Below, piece by piece: positions 40,854-50,179 of a stretch of DNA of 64,000 nt (positions are counted from its first letter, which is position 1; the number at the start of each line of letters is the position of its first letter). Origin of the DNA: Accumulibacter sp. (GTDB taxonomy: Bacteria; Pseudomonadota; Gammaproteobacteria; Burkholderiales; Rhodocyclaceae); assembly GCF_036625195.1 (NCBI RefSeq), contig NZ_JAZKUG010000001.1, forward strand, positions 4,278,001-4,342,000, in the 5' to 3' direction. The notes beneath the pieces are model-generated. The model did not search any database, was not told the origin of the DNA, and saw only the letters and a list, made by a program, of their open reading frames with translations. Made by a program: the position numbers and the translations under genes.

Positions 40854-41054
40854 CTAGCCGGAACGCGCTTCGCTCGCCCAGGCCATCAGGGCGATGACCA
40901 GCGCCCAGGCAAAGAAGATGTAGGCGAAGATCAACGGAATGTCGAAGACCTCGCTCGGCCGGTCGAAAACCGACAGCAGCGGGTAGTTGAAAAGCACGCA
41001 GCCCGCGAGAAAAGCCGCAACCAAGCGATCCCTGCCGAGTATCCTGCGCTGCAT
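40854..41054 (-). CDS. Small two-pass membrane protein next to sensor
   Basis: A 66-residue protein with two membrane helices (LVAAFLAGCVLFNYPLLSVF; IPLIFAYIFFAWALVIALMAW), starting with a GGAGG site and ending 9 bp before the symporter-kinase. Small two-helix proteins commonly accompany SLC5-type transporters or their kinase fusions. It is probably an accessory subunit of the sensor. Confidence 0.7.
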   Translation of the reverse strand: MQRRILGRDRLVAAFLAGCVLFNYPLLSVFDRPSEVFDIPLIFAYIFFAWALVIALMAWASEARSG

Positions 41055-41181
41055 CGGAGCCTCCTCGCCAATGCTGTTGGCCGCATGCGCAGCAGCCCTG
41101 AAGGCGCGCTGCCGGCATCCAGTCAGTCTTCGTCAAACGCTATACTGCCGCCTTCTCCCCCTTCGCCGAGGAACCATCTGG

Positions 41182-42021
41182 ATGATCCGCCCCGCTCTCG
41201 ATTGGCAGCCACGCGTCGCCGACGCCACCTACAGCGACATCCGCTACGACGCTGCCGAGGGCATCGCCCGCATTGTCATCAATCGGCCCGAGCGACGCAA
41301 TGCCTTTCGCCCCGAAACCGTCGAGCAACTGATCGATGCCATGCACCGGGCGCAGTTCGATGCCGCCATCGGTGTCATCGTCCTGACCGGCGCCGGACAC
41401 CTCGCCTTCTGCTCGGGCGGCGACCAGTTCGTGCGCGGCGATGACGGCGGCTACCACGACGAAGCGGGCATGCCGCACCTCAATGTGCTCGACCTGCAGA
41501 TGCAGATTCGCCGCTGCCCGAAGCCCGTGGTGGCGATGGTCGCGGGTTACGCGATCGGTGGCGGGCACGTCCTGCACCTCGTCTGCGACCTGACGATAGC
41601 CGCCGACAACGCCCGTTTTGGCCAGACCGGCCCGCGCGTCGGCAGTTTCGACGCCGGCCTCGGCGCCGGGCTGATGGCGCGGACGATCGGTCTCAAGCGG
41701 GCGAAGGAGATCTGGCTACTCTGCCGCCAGTATGACGCGGCGCAGGCGCTGTCGATGGGGCTGGTGAATGCGGTCGTTCCCCTCGCCGGACTCGAGGAGG
41801 AGACCGTGCGCTGGTGTCGCGAGATGCTGCAGCTCTCGCCGATGGCGCTGCGCATGATCAAGGCCGGCTTCAACGCCGATACCGACGGTCTTGCCGGGAT
41901 CCAGGAACTCGCCGGCAATGCCACCGGCCTCTTCTACATGACCGCCGAAGGCCAGGAGGGACGCAATGCCTGGGTCGAGAAGCGGCGACCGGATTTCTCG
42001 CGCTATCGCCGGCGGCCCTGA
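41182..42021 (+). CDS. menB: 1,4-dihydroxy-2-naphthoyl-CoA synthase
   Basis: A 279-residue crotonase-fold enzyme closing the naphthoquinone ring in menaquinone synthesis. MenB-specific features are FCSGGDQFVRGDDGGY near 77, the FDAGLGAGLMAR stretch, EIWLLCRQYDAAQALSMGLVN, and the C-terminal LAGNATGLFYMTAEGQEGRNAWVEKRRPDFSRYRRRP. ATG 41182 fits the family; a longer upstream frame is not coding. It precedes menC by 100 bp on the same strand. Confidence 0.9.
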   Translation: MIRPALDWQPRVADATYSDIRYDAAEGIARIVINRPERRNAFRPETVEQLIDAMHRAQFDAAIGVIVLTGAGHLAFCSGGDQFVRGDDGGYHDEAGMPHLNVLDLQMQIRRCPKPVVAMVAGYAIGGGHVLHLVCDLTIAADNARFGQTGPRVGSFDAGLGAGLMARTIGLKRAKEIWLLCRQYDAAQALSMGLVNAVVPLAGLEEETVRWCREMLQLSPMALRMIKAGFNADTDGLAGIQELAGNATGLFYMTAEGQEGRNAWVEKRRPDFSRYRRRP

Positions 42022-42120
42022 GCGTCATCGGCGCCCGCGCTGCGACAGCGGCCGGGACTCCGCGCGCGGGTCCGGCGGCACGGCGCTGGCAACCACTTCC
42101 GGCGGACCGCCGCGACGCCG

Positions 42121-43242
42121 ATGAAGCTCGCTGCAGCGAGCGTTCACCCCTATCGGCTGCCGCTGCGGTCGCCTTGGCTGACGGCGGGCGCCAGCGTCGA
42201 CGAACGCTGCGGCTGGCTGCTCTGCCTGCAGGACGACAGCGGACGCCGCGCCTACGGTGACTGCGCGCCGCTGCCCGGCAGCGGTGGCGAGAACGCGCCG
42301 GCCGCGGCACAGGCGCTGCGCTCGCTGCTGCTGCCGCTGATCGGCCTCACCGCCCGGGCAGCGCTCGAGCGGCTCGCGCCGGACGGCGACTGTCCCACGC
42401 CGGTCGCGCGCTGTGCCGTCGAGACGGCGCTCCTCGACCTGCTGGCGCAGGGTTCCGGGATGCCGCTTGCGGCCTACCTCAGCGGCACCCGCCTGCGGCA
42501 CGGGATGTGCTCGGCGCCACCGCCCCCCGTACGGATCAACGCCGCCTGTGGCAGTCTGCACAACCTCGGCGCCAACGACATTCGCGCCGCCTGCAACGCC
42601 GGCTTCGCGATTCTCAAGATGAAGGTCGGCGTGCTCGCCATCGACGACGAGGTCGCCCTCCTGCAGCAGATCGCCACCGTCCTGCCACCCGGCTGCCGCC
42701 TGCGCCTCGACGCCAACCGCGCCTGGCCGGACGCGGCGGCGACCCGCTTCCTGCAGGCCTGCGCCAAGCTGCCGATCGAGATGCTCGAGGAACCGCTGGC
42801 CGCTCCCGACATCGACCGGTTGCAGGCCCTGCAGGACAGCACGACGATCGCCATTGCCGTCGACGAGTCGATCCGCCACCTCGACGGCGAGGCCCTCGTC
42901 GGGCGGCGGGCGGTGCGCCGCCTGGTGCTCAAGCCGCCGCGGCATGGCGGCCTGCTGCCGACCCTCGCACTGGCGCGCCAGGCCGGCAACGCCGGCGTCG
43001 AATGCATCATCACCAGCAGCCTCGACAGCGCCTGCGGCATCACCGCTGCCGCCCACGTCGCGGCAGCACTCGACAACGGGCTGGCGCACGGTCTTGCCAC
43101 CTCGGCGTGGCTGCACGAGGATACCGGGTCGCCACCCCGCATCGGCCGCGGCCTGCTGCTGCTCGACGCCTCGCCAGGGCTCGGCTTCGTGCCCGAACGG
43201 CAGCGACGCTTCCTGCCACTCGACGCGCTATACTGTCGATAA
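42121..43242 (+). CDS. menC: o-Succinylbenzoate synthase (MenC-like)
   Basis: A 373-residue enolase-superfamily enzyme. Catalytic positions can be placed: Lys168 (ILKMKVG), metal ligands Asp197 (LRLDANRAW), Glu223/224 (MLEEPL) and Asp248 (VDES), and Lys271 (LVLKPPRHGG). With menB just upstream it most likely makes o-succinylbenzoate in menaquinone synthesis; muconate-cycloisomerase-like or dipeptide-epimerase activity are alternatives if judged by sequence alone. Confidence 0.82.
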   Translation: MKLAAASVHPYRLPLRSPWLTAGASVDERCGWLLCLQDDSGRRAYGDCAPLPGSGGENAPAAAQALRSLLLPLIGLTARAALERLAPDGDCPTPVARCAVETALLDLLAQGSGMPLAAYLSGTRLRHGMCSAPPPPVRINAACGSLHNLGANDIRAACNAGFAILKMKVGVLAIDDEVALLQQIATVLPPGCRLRLDANRAWPDAAATRFLQACAKLPIEMLEEPLAAPDIDRLQALQDSTTIAIAVDESIRHLDGEALVGRRAVRRLVLKPPRHGGLLPTLALARQAGNAGVECIITSSLDSACGITAAAHVAAALDNGLAHGLATSAWLHEDTGSPPRIGRGLLLLDASPGLGFVPERQRRFLPLDALYCR

Positions 43243-43263
43243 TTACAGTGACCAGGAGGCGGC

Positions 43264-45453
43264 GTGGTCGACGACACGGGCAAGCAGGCGGCCGCACGAG
43301 TGGCTGGCAGGATACGCGCCGGGCATCCGCGTGCGACACCGGTGAGCAACGCGCCGAGGATGCGCATTCCTGATGACGGGTACCCGACTGCCCCGGTTGA
43401 GCGAATCGCGTCGCTCAACCCGGCGCAGCGGGCTGCGGTCGGCTTCGGCATCGAAGCACAGCGCGGCGGAGAACAGCGGCACCCGCCCTTGCTGGTGATC
43501 GCCGGCGCCGGCTCGGGCAAGACCAGCACACTCGCGCACCGGGTCGCGCAGTTGATCGACTGCGGTGCCGACCCCACCCGCCTGCTCCTGCTCACCTTCT
43601 CGCGCCGTGCCGCCGACGAGATGAGCCGCCGCGTCGGGCGTCTGCTCGGCCGGCGTGCAGCCGGCACACCACCGTTGCCCTGGGCAGGCACCTTTCACGG
43701 CATCGCTGCCCGCCTGTTGCGCGAGTACGCCGCGCGCATCGGCATCGACCCCGCCTTCAGCATCCATGACCGGCAGGATTCGGCCGACCTGCTCAACCTC
43801 GCCCGCCACAGCCTGGGCTTCTCGGCAAGGGCGAAGCGCTTCCCGTTGAAGGGCACCTGCCTGGCGATCTACTCGGCGGTGCTGAACACGCAGGTGGCGC
43901 TCGGCGAAGTGCTGCAGACGAGCTTTCCGTGGTGCGCCGAATGGGAAACCGAGCTCAAGAGCCTGTTCCGCGAATACGTGCGCAGCAAGCAGGGCCAGCA
44001 GGTACTCGACTACGACGACCTGCTCCTCTATTGGGCACAGATGGTCGGCGAGGGCGAACTCGGTCGCGAGATCGGCGATCGCTTCAGCCACGTGCTGGTG
44101 GACGAGTACCAGGATACCAACCGTCTGCAGGCAGCGATCCTGCTGGCGATGAAACCCGATGGCAACGGCCTCACCGTCGTCGGCGACGACGCGCAGTCGA
44201 TCTACGCCTTTCGCGGTGCAACGGTGCGCAACATCCTCGACTTTCCGCAGCACTTCGCACCACCCGCGCAGGTGCTCACCCTCGACCGCAATTACCGGTC
44301 TACGCAGCCGATCCTCGACGCTGCCAACCGGGTGATCGCGCTCGCCAAGGAGCGCTTCACCAAGGATCTGTGGAGCGAGCGCCGAGCCGGCGAGAAGCCG
44401 CGGCTCGTCGCCGTGCGCGACGAAGCCGACCAGGCCGCCTACGTCGTCGAGCAGGTGCTCGCGCGTCGCGAAGCCGGCCTCCGCCTGAAGTCGCAGGCGG
44501 TGCTGTTCCGCACCGCGCAGCACAGCGTGCGCATCGAGATCGAACTGCGGCGGCGCAACATCCCCTTCGTCAAGTTCGGTGGACTCAGGTTCCTCGAAGC
44601 CGCGCACGTCAAGGACGTCCTCGCCATCCTCCGCTGGGGGCAGAACCAACGTGACCGCATGGCCGGCTTCCGTGCCATGCAACTGGTTGCCGGGATCGGT
44701 CCGAAAAGCGCCAGTCGCGTGCTCGACAACATCGCTTCGGCGGCGGCCGCCTGCCTGCTGCTCGACGAGCAACCCGTCGCCGAGGCGGTAAAGCCCGCCT
44801 GGCGCGAGTTCGCCGCACTGGTCGCCGATTGCGGCCCCGGTCGCGCACCGTGGCCGACCGCCTGCGAGCGGGTCTGCCACTGGTATCAGGAACAGATCGA
44901 TCGTCTGCACGAAGATCCGCTGCCGCGGCAGGCGGACATCGAACAGCTGGCACTGATCGCTGCCACCTATCCGAATGCCGAGCGCTTCCTCACCGAACTG
45001 ACGCTCGACCCGCCCGCTGCCAGCAGCGACGAGGCCGGACCACCGCTGCTCGACGAGGACTACCTGATCCTGTCGACGATCCACTCCGCCAAGGGGCAGG
45101 AATGGACCGCCGTGTTCGTCCTCAATGCAGTCGATGGCTGCATCCCGTCAGACATGGCAACCGGTTCGACGGCAGCGCTCGAGGAGGAGCGACGGCTGCT
45201 CTACGTTGCCATGACGCGGGCGCGGACACACCTGGAGCTGATCCTGCCGCAGCGTTTCCACGTCGCGCAGCAGCCGGCCCATGGCGACCGGTACGTCCAT
45301 GCCGCGCGCACGCGTTTCATCCCGCATGCACTGCTGCCCGACTATGAGCAACTTTCCTGGCCGCAGCCGGCCGTTGTCGTGGCGCCTGCCAATCCGCACG
45401 CTCGGCAGCAGGTGTTCGACCTGACGGCGCGGATGCGCGCGATGTGGGAATGA
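43264..45453 (+). CDS. UvrD/Rep-type DNA helicase
   Basis: A 729-residue superfamily 1 helicase: Q motif LNPAQRAAV near 51, Walker A VIAGAGSGKTSTLAHR near 78-93, motif II VLVDEYQDTNRLQA, motif III GDDAQSIYAFRGA, motif IV LDRNYRST, motif V STIHSAKGQEW and motif VI LLYVAMTRART. AGGAGG lies just before the GTG at 43264, which I use as start; an ATG at 43360 is an alternative that removes an unconserved 32-residue lead. Function in DNA repair or replication restart. Confidence 0.92.
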   Translation: MVDDTGKQAAARVAGRIRAGHPRATPVSNAPRMRIPDDGYPTAPVERIASLNPAQRAAVGFGIEAQRGGEQRHPPLLVIAGAGSGKTSTLAHRVAQLIDCGADPTRLLLLTFSRRAADEMSRRVGRLLGRRAAGTPPLPWAGTFHGIAARLLREYAARIGIDPAFSIHDRQDSADLLNLARHSLGFSARAKRFPLKGTCLAIYSAVLNTQVALGEVLQTSFPWCAEWETELKSLFREYVRSKQGQQVLDYDDLLLYWAQMVGEGELGREIGDRFSHVLVDEYQDTNRLQAAILLAMKPDGNGLTVVGDDAQSIYAFRGATVRNILDFPQHFAPPAQVLTLDRNYRSTQPILDAANRVIALAKERFTKDLWSERRAGEKPRLVAVRDEADQAAYVVEQVLARREAGLRLKSQAVLFRTAQHSVRIEIELRRRNIPFVKFGGLRFLEAAHVKDVLAILRWGQNQRDRMAGFRAMQLVAGIGPKSASRVLDNIASAAAACLLLDEQPVAEAVKPAWREFAALVADCGPGRAPWPTACERVCHWYQEQIDRLHEDPLPRQADIEQLALIAATYPNAERFLTELTLDPPAASSDEAGPPLLDEDYLILSTIHSAKGQEWTAVFVLNAVDGCIPSDMATGSTAALEEERRLLYVAMTRARTHLELILPQRFHVAQQPAHGDRYVHAARTRFIPHALLPDYEQLSWPQPAVVVAPANPHARQQVFDLTARMRAMWE

Positions 45454-45472
45454 AGGGCGGCGCGCCGTCGCG

Positions 45473-47428
45473 TCAGGCGGCGCGACGATCCACTTCGCCG
45501 TTGACCTCCTGCCGCAGCACTTCGGCGAATTCCTGGCCGACCTGGCTCAACGACTTCATCTGCTGGAACAGCTTGTCCTCGACATGCTGCAGTTCGTCGA
45601 TCCGCTGCTCAAGCGTATCGGTCGCCTGATGGATCCGCTTGATGCTCTCGAGTCGCCGCTTGAGATGAATCTGGTGCTCGCGGATCTGGATCTCCAGCGG
45701 CGCCATGACCGCTTTCAACCATGACTCGGCGTCGCGATTGGCTCGCTCGAAGGTCTTGCGCACCTGCACCGCCACGTCTTCGAAGAAACGCTGCATCAAC
45801 TGGCTCTTCTCATGCACCATCAACTGGAACATGCTGCTGACGTGCGTTTGGCACCAGTCGTCGAGGCGGTCGATCTCCTTCTCGTAGCGCAGCAGCGAAA
45901 AGCCTACGGGCGTTCCCAACTTGAGCCCGTGCTCGACCGAGAACTTCTTGTGGATCGCCTCCATCATGGACTTGATCTCCCTGACATCGTCCTCCGATCG
46001 CTGCAGGCTGCCGCGCGCCTCGTCGAAATAGTGGGTCATCGCTGCCGCCAGCGTCTTCGAGAAGGTGGCCTTGGCCATCGCCTCGCGTGTCGTCGTACTC
46101 AGCATGCGCATCGCATCGAGCCCGAGGTGCGCGAACAGGTTGTTCGTCAACTGTGAAAAAACACTGCGCACGGCGTAGTAGCGCTGCAGGCCAGACTCGA
46201 ACTCCTCCTTCTCGACACGCACCTTGCCCATCATGTACTCGACGACACCCTTGTTCTTGCCACGCAATTCGGTCAATTCGGTGAGTTGTTCGTGCAACCC
46301 GGCGAGGCGCGAATCGAGCAGGCTGCGCGTGCGCTGGAAGCAGTCGGCAAACTCGGCCTCGATGCCGTCGCGAACGATTTCCTGCTTGGCTGGAATCAGC
46401 TCCTGCGAGAGGGCTTTCTCGAGTTCCGACAGACGACTGCGCTGCAACAGCTCGCCGTCGTCGTTGATCTTGGCAACCAATGCCTTCTGCGCGGAAACCG
46501 GGAAAATCTGGTTCTCCGCCAGATCGAGCGTCCAGGCACAGGTGTCGACCTGCCGCTCGATCTCGGCGGCGATCTCCGGCGCCGACTTGAGTTCGTCCCA
46601 CAGCGTGTCGATCTTGTTGAGGACCACGATCCGGCCCTTGCTGCGGCCGCCAGCGGCGGCGATGTGTTCGCGCCAGACCGTCAGGTCGGACTGGGTCACG
46701 CCGGTGTCGGCAGCCAGTATGAACAACACGGCATGCGCGTTCGGCAACAGCGAAAGCGTCAGTTCGGGTTCGGTGCCGATGGCGTTGAGACCCGGCGTGT
46801 CAAGAATCACCAGCCCCTGCTCGAGCAGTGGATGCGGGAAGTTGATCACCGCATGCCGCCAGCGGGGAATCTCGACACAACCATCGTCACCGCGGCGCAA
46901 CACTTCCGAGTCACCGTCGGCAAGCGTGAAACCGAGGCTTTCGGCCACCGTCGGCAGCACGCGGATGACGTCACTGACGTGCCGCAGCGCCTCCTGCATG
47001 GACTCGGCCGAGGTCGTGTCGATCGCTACGGTGTGCCACTCGTCAGGAAAGCGCTTGTACTCGCTGATGCTCGTCTTCGCCTCCCGCGTCTCGATGGGCA
47101 GCAGTTCGATCGACGGCGCCCTGCTTCGGTCGAACAGCAGCTCCGTCGGACACATCGTCGTCCTGCCTGCGGTCGACGGAAGGACACGGTTGCCATAGCC
47201 GGCGAAGAAGATGGCGTTGATCAGCTCCGACTTGCCGCGCGAGAACTCGGCGACGAACGCCACCTGCAGGCGATCCTCGCGCAGCTTCTCGAGCAGGCGA
47301 GCGAGCCGTCTGTCGGTCTGCGCATCGTTCAGTTCGTGGTCCAGCAACCAGCCCGAGAACTTTCCGATGATTTCCGAAACACGGGCGCGCCATTCGCTGT
47401 AGGCGGCAAAGTGTTGGGCAAGCGTCAT
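45473..47428 (-). CDS. Dynamin-family GTPase
   Basis: A 651-residue large GTPase: G1 EFSRGKSELINAIFF (61-75), G2 region GRTTMCPTE, G3 DTPGLNAIG, G4 VVLNKIDTL. The long C-terminal half is helical with coiled-coil stretches (QATDTLEQRIDELQHVEDKLFQQMKSL). Bacterial dynamin-like proteins bind and remodel membranes or are part of membrane repair and antiphage responses. It sits alone between a helicase gene and mutM, with no tandem partner. No membrane anchor is visible. Confidence 0.85.
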   Translation of the reverse strand: MTLAQHFAAYSEWRARVSEIIGKFSGWLLDHELNDAQTDRRLARLLEKLREDRLQVAFVAEFSRGKSELINAIFFAGYGNRVLPSTAGRTTMCPTELLFDRSRAPSIELLPIETREAKTSISEYKRFPDEWHTVAIDTTSAESMQEALRHVSDVIRVLPTVAESLGFTLADGDSEVLRRGDDGCVEIPRWRHAVINFPHPLLEQGLVILDTPGLNAIGTEPELTLSLLPNAHAVLFILAADTGVTQSDLTVWREHIAAAGGRSKGRIVVLNKIDTLWDELKSAPEIAAEIERQVDTCAWTLDLAENQIFPVSAQKALVAKINDDGELLQRSRLSELEKALSQELIPAKQEIVRDGIEAEFADCFQRTRSLLDSRLAGLHEQLTELTELRGKNKGVVEYMMGKVRVEKEEFESGLQRYYAVRSVFSQLTNNLFAHLGLDAMRMLSTTTREAMAKATFSKTLAAAMTHYFDEARGSLQRSEDDVREIKSMMEAIHKKFSVEHGLKLGTPVGFSLLRYEKEIDRLDDWCQTHVSSMFQLMVHEKSQLMQRFFEDVAVQVRKTFERANRDAESWLKAVMAPLEIQIREHQIHLKRRLESIKRIHQATDTLEQRIDELQHVEDKLFQQMKSLSQVGQEFAEVLRQEVNGEVDRRAA

Positions 47429-47504
47429 GGCAGAATCCAGGACAATGTCGGTGGCGGCACTCTATCACAAAGTCGTCGTGCCTCCCTGGCACGCCGTTGC
47501 CGCT

Positions 47505-48332
47505 TCAGCGTTGGCAGCGGCGGCAGTAGAAGCTCGATCGCCCGCACTGCCGGATCATCTGCACCGGCCCGCCACATGCCGGACAGGGTTCGCCGGCTCG
47601 GTCGTAGACTGCGCAGCTGAGCTGGAAGCAGCCGGCGCCGCCATCACTGTGCACATAGTCGCGGACACTGCTGCCGCCGGCGGCGATCGCTGCCGACAGG
47701 GTCGAGCGGACGGCCGCCGCCAGCAGGTGATAGCGCGCTTGGCTGATGCGGTTGGCCGCGCGGCGCGGCGAGATGCCGGCAAGATGGAGACTCTCGGCGG
47801 CATAGATGTTGCCGATGCCGACCACCAGCCGGCTGTCCATCAACACTGGCTTGATCGGCGCGCGCCGCCCGCGCGTTGCCGCATGCAACCAGTCGCCATC
47901 GAAGGCGGCGGACAGAGGCTCGATGCCGAGATCGGCCAGCAGGGGATGCGTCTCCACCCTTTCGCCTTCGTGCCAGAGCAGCGCTCCGAAGCGCCGCGGG
48001 TCACGCAGGCGAAGGACGGTGTCTGCGAACAGCAGGTCGAAATGATCGTGCGCCTGAGCCGGCGTCTCCAGCGCCACCAGGCGCAGGCTGCCGGACATGC
48101 CGAGATGAATGATCAGCCAGCCACCGCCATGCGTGCTCTGGCAGTCGAAAAGCAGATACTTGCCGCGGCGCCGTATCGTCTCGACACGTAGGCCGGCCAG
48201 GCGCGCGCCGAGACCCGGGGGAATCTCATGTCGCAGTCGCGGCGTGCGCACGATGGCGCCAGCAATGCGTTGCTGCGACAGAAAGGGAAGCAATCCCTGG
48301 CGACTGACTTCGACTTCGGGGAGTTCCGGCAT
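47505..48332 (-). CDS. mutM: Formamidopyrimidine-DNA glycosylase
   Basis: A 275-residue base-excision glycosylase removing 8-oxoguanine. MPELPEVEV provides the catalytic N-terminal Pro and Glu; Lys58 (RRRGKYLLF) is the conserved Lys; the H2TH region and a C-terminal zinc finger (CPACGGPVQMIRQ...FYCRRC) are complete. I start at the ATG directly before PELPEVE since the Pro must be N-terminal; a 4-codon-longer frame is unlikely. Divergent from the TPR protein gene. Confidence 0.96.
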   Translation of the reverse strand: MPELPEVEVSRQGLLPFLSQQRIAGAIVRTPRLRHEIPPGLGARLAGLRVETIRRRGKYLLFDCQSTHGGGWLIIHLGMSGSLRLVALETPAQAHDHFDLLFADTVLRLRDPRRFGALLWHEGERVETHPLLADLGIEPLSAAFDGDWLHAATRGRRAPIKPVLMDSRLVVGIGNIYAAESLHLAGISPRRAANRISQARYHLLAAAVRSTLSAAIAAGGSSVRDYVHSDGGAGCFQLSCAVYDRAGEPCPACGGPVQMIRQCGRSSFYCRRCQR

Positions 48333-48427
48333 TGCTGCGACCACGAAAAGTCCATAACATGCGCGAACGGATTATGACGCAAAGCAGCCGTCGTTTCGCG
48401 CAACCGTCTGCGTCAGGCAAGGAAGAA

Positions 48428-50179
48428 ATGAAACCGATCTCCCGAAGGGCCCTCTGCGCCGCCTTCGCGCTCGCCTGCAGCGTTCCATCGCTCGCGGCCG
48501 AAGAAGCGATCATCAGCCAGCAGGCCGCGTCGTCAAGCCGTCAGTCCCGCAAGGCACCGCCGCTGCCGCCGCGTACCGACGACAAGGACTACAGCGGGCT
48601 CAGCGGACAGGTCATCTACCAGGCACTGCTCGCAGAAGTCGCCCTGCAGCGTGGCAAGAGCGAATTCGCCAGCGAAGCCTATGCCGACCTGGCGCGCCGG
48701 ACGCGCGACCCCGCCATCATCGCCCGCGCCGTCGAAGTGTCCGGGCAGGCGCGGCGGGTCGAACTCGTCCTCGCGCTCGCACGCCTGTGGATCGAGGTCG
48801 AGCCGGAGTCGAAGCGCGCGCAGCAGGTGCTGGTCGGCGTTCAGATCATGAGCAATCAACTCGACGGCCTCGCCCCGCAGTTGATCAGCATGCTCCAGAG
48901 TGACCCTGCCGCCCTGCCGGCAAACCTCGTGGCGCTCAACCGGATGTTCGCCCGCAGCCCCGATCGGCAAGCTGTTCTGGCGCTCGTCAGTCAGGTCTGC
49001 GCACCGTTTTTTGGCCTCGCCGAAGCGCACTACGCGGTGTCCATAGCGGCCAGCAGCGCCGGCCAGGAGGCACGCGCGCTCGCCGAAGCGCGGCAGGCTC
49101 TGGAGTTGCGTCCGGACTGGGAAGCGGCAGCATTGCTCGAAGCGCAGCTCCTTGCCCAGAAATCGCCGGCGGCGGCGATCAGCGCGCTGCAGGGCTTCGT
49201 CGCCCGCCATCCGAAGTCACCGGATGCCGAGCTGCATTTGGCACGACTCCTGGTCGGGGAAAAGCGCTACAGCGAGGCGAAGCGTCACTTCGACCACCTG
49301 CTCCTGAGTTACCCGGACAAGCCGGACGTGGTTTTCCCGGTCGCCCTGCTGGCACTGCAGGAAAACGACGTCGCGCTCGCCGAGAAGCAGCTCAAGCACC
49401 TGCTGACACTTGAACTGCAGAACAAGAGCGCGCCCTACTACTACCTCGGTCAGATTGCCGAAGACGGCAAGCGGCCTGACGAGGCGCTCGCTTACTACGG
49501 GCAGGTTGGTCCAGGCGAACAGTACCTGCCGGCGCAACTGCGCAGCGCTGCGATCGTCGCCCGCTCGGGCAAGCTCGACGAGGCACGCAGCCTGCTCCAG
49601 CAGGCGGCCGCCAACCGGCCCGAATTGCGCGTGCAGCTGGTGATCGCCGAAGCCGCATTGCTGCGCGACGCCAAGCAGGCGGAAGCGGCACTGGCCATCC
49701 TGGAACGCGAACTCAGGCAGCAGCCGCAACAGCCCGAGCTGCTTTACGAGTCGGCCTTGCTGAGCGAAAGGCTGGGCAACCTGGAGGTCGCCGAGAGCCG
49801 CCTGCGCAAGCTGATCGAGCTGCAACCGGACAATGCGCAGGCCCACAATGCGCTCGGCTACACCTACGCCGACCGCAACATGCGTCTCGCCGAGGCGCGG
49901 CAACTGATCGAGAGGGCGCTGCAACTCGCGCCCAACGACGGCTACATCCTCGACAGCATGGGCTGGGTCCTGTACCGCCAGGGCGATCTGGATGGTGCCC
50001 TCGAGTACCTGCAACGTGCTCTCGCTCAGCGCCATGATGCGGAGATCGCGGCCCACCTCGGCGAGGTCCTGTGGTCTCTCGGCCGCAAGCACGAGGCGCA
50101 GCGGATCATGCTCGAGGCGCAGAAAAAGGATCCATCGCACGAAGCGCTCAACGAGGCGATCAGGAAGTTCAGCCCGTGA
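48428..50179 (+). CDS. Exported TPR-repeat protein
   Basis: A 583-residue protein with a signal peptide (MKPISRRALCAAFALACSVPSLA) and about ten TPR-like repeats, for example AEARQALELRPDWEAAALLEAQ, AHNALGYTYADRNMRLAEARQLIERALQLAPNDGYILDSMGWVLY and LEYLQRALAQRHDAEIAAHLGEVL. It probably acts in the periplasm as a scaffold. It overlaps lolB by 4 bp, and this TPR-lolB-ispE order is common in betaproteobacteria. ATG 48428, with AAGGAAG upstream, is preferred to a start overlapping mutM. Confidence 0.85.
   Translation: MKPISRRALCAAFALACSVPSLAAEEAIISQQAASSSRQSRKAPPLPPRTDDKDYSGLSGQVIYQALLAEVALQRGKSEFASEAYADLARRTRDPAIIARAVEVSGQARRVELVLALARLWIEVEPESKRAQQVLVGVQIMSNQLDGLAPQLISMLQSDPAALPANLVALNRMFARSPDRQAVLALVSQVCAPFFGLAEAHYAVSIAASSAGQEARALAEARQALELRPDWEAAALLEAQLLAQKSPAAAISALQGFVARHPKSPDAELHLARLLVGEKRYSEAKRHFDHLLLSYPDKPDVVFPVALLALQENDVALAEKQLKHLLTLELQNKSAPYYYLGQIAEDGKRPDEALAYYGQVGPGEQYLPAQLRSAAIVARSGKLDEARSLLQQAAANRPELRVQLVIAEAALLRDAKQAEAALAILERELRQQPQQPELLYESALLSERLGNLEVAESRLRKLIELQPDNAQAHNALGYTYADRNMRLAEARQLIERALQLAPNDGYILDSMGWVLYRQGDLDGALEYLQRALAQRHDAEIAAHLGEVLWSLGRKHEAQRIMLEAQKKDPSHEALNEAIRKFSP

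Noticed and set aside
39075..41444. 789-codon open frame on the plus strand
   Set aside because: Antisense shadow of the symporter-kinase; composition dominated by Arg, Gln and Asp, no motifs.
43243..45084. 613-codon open frame on the minus strand
   Set aside because: Antisense to the UvrD-type helicase, which has all seven helicase motifs.
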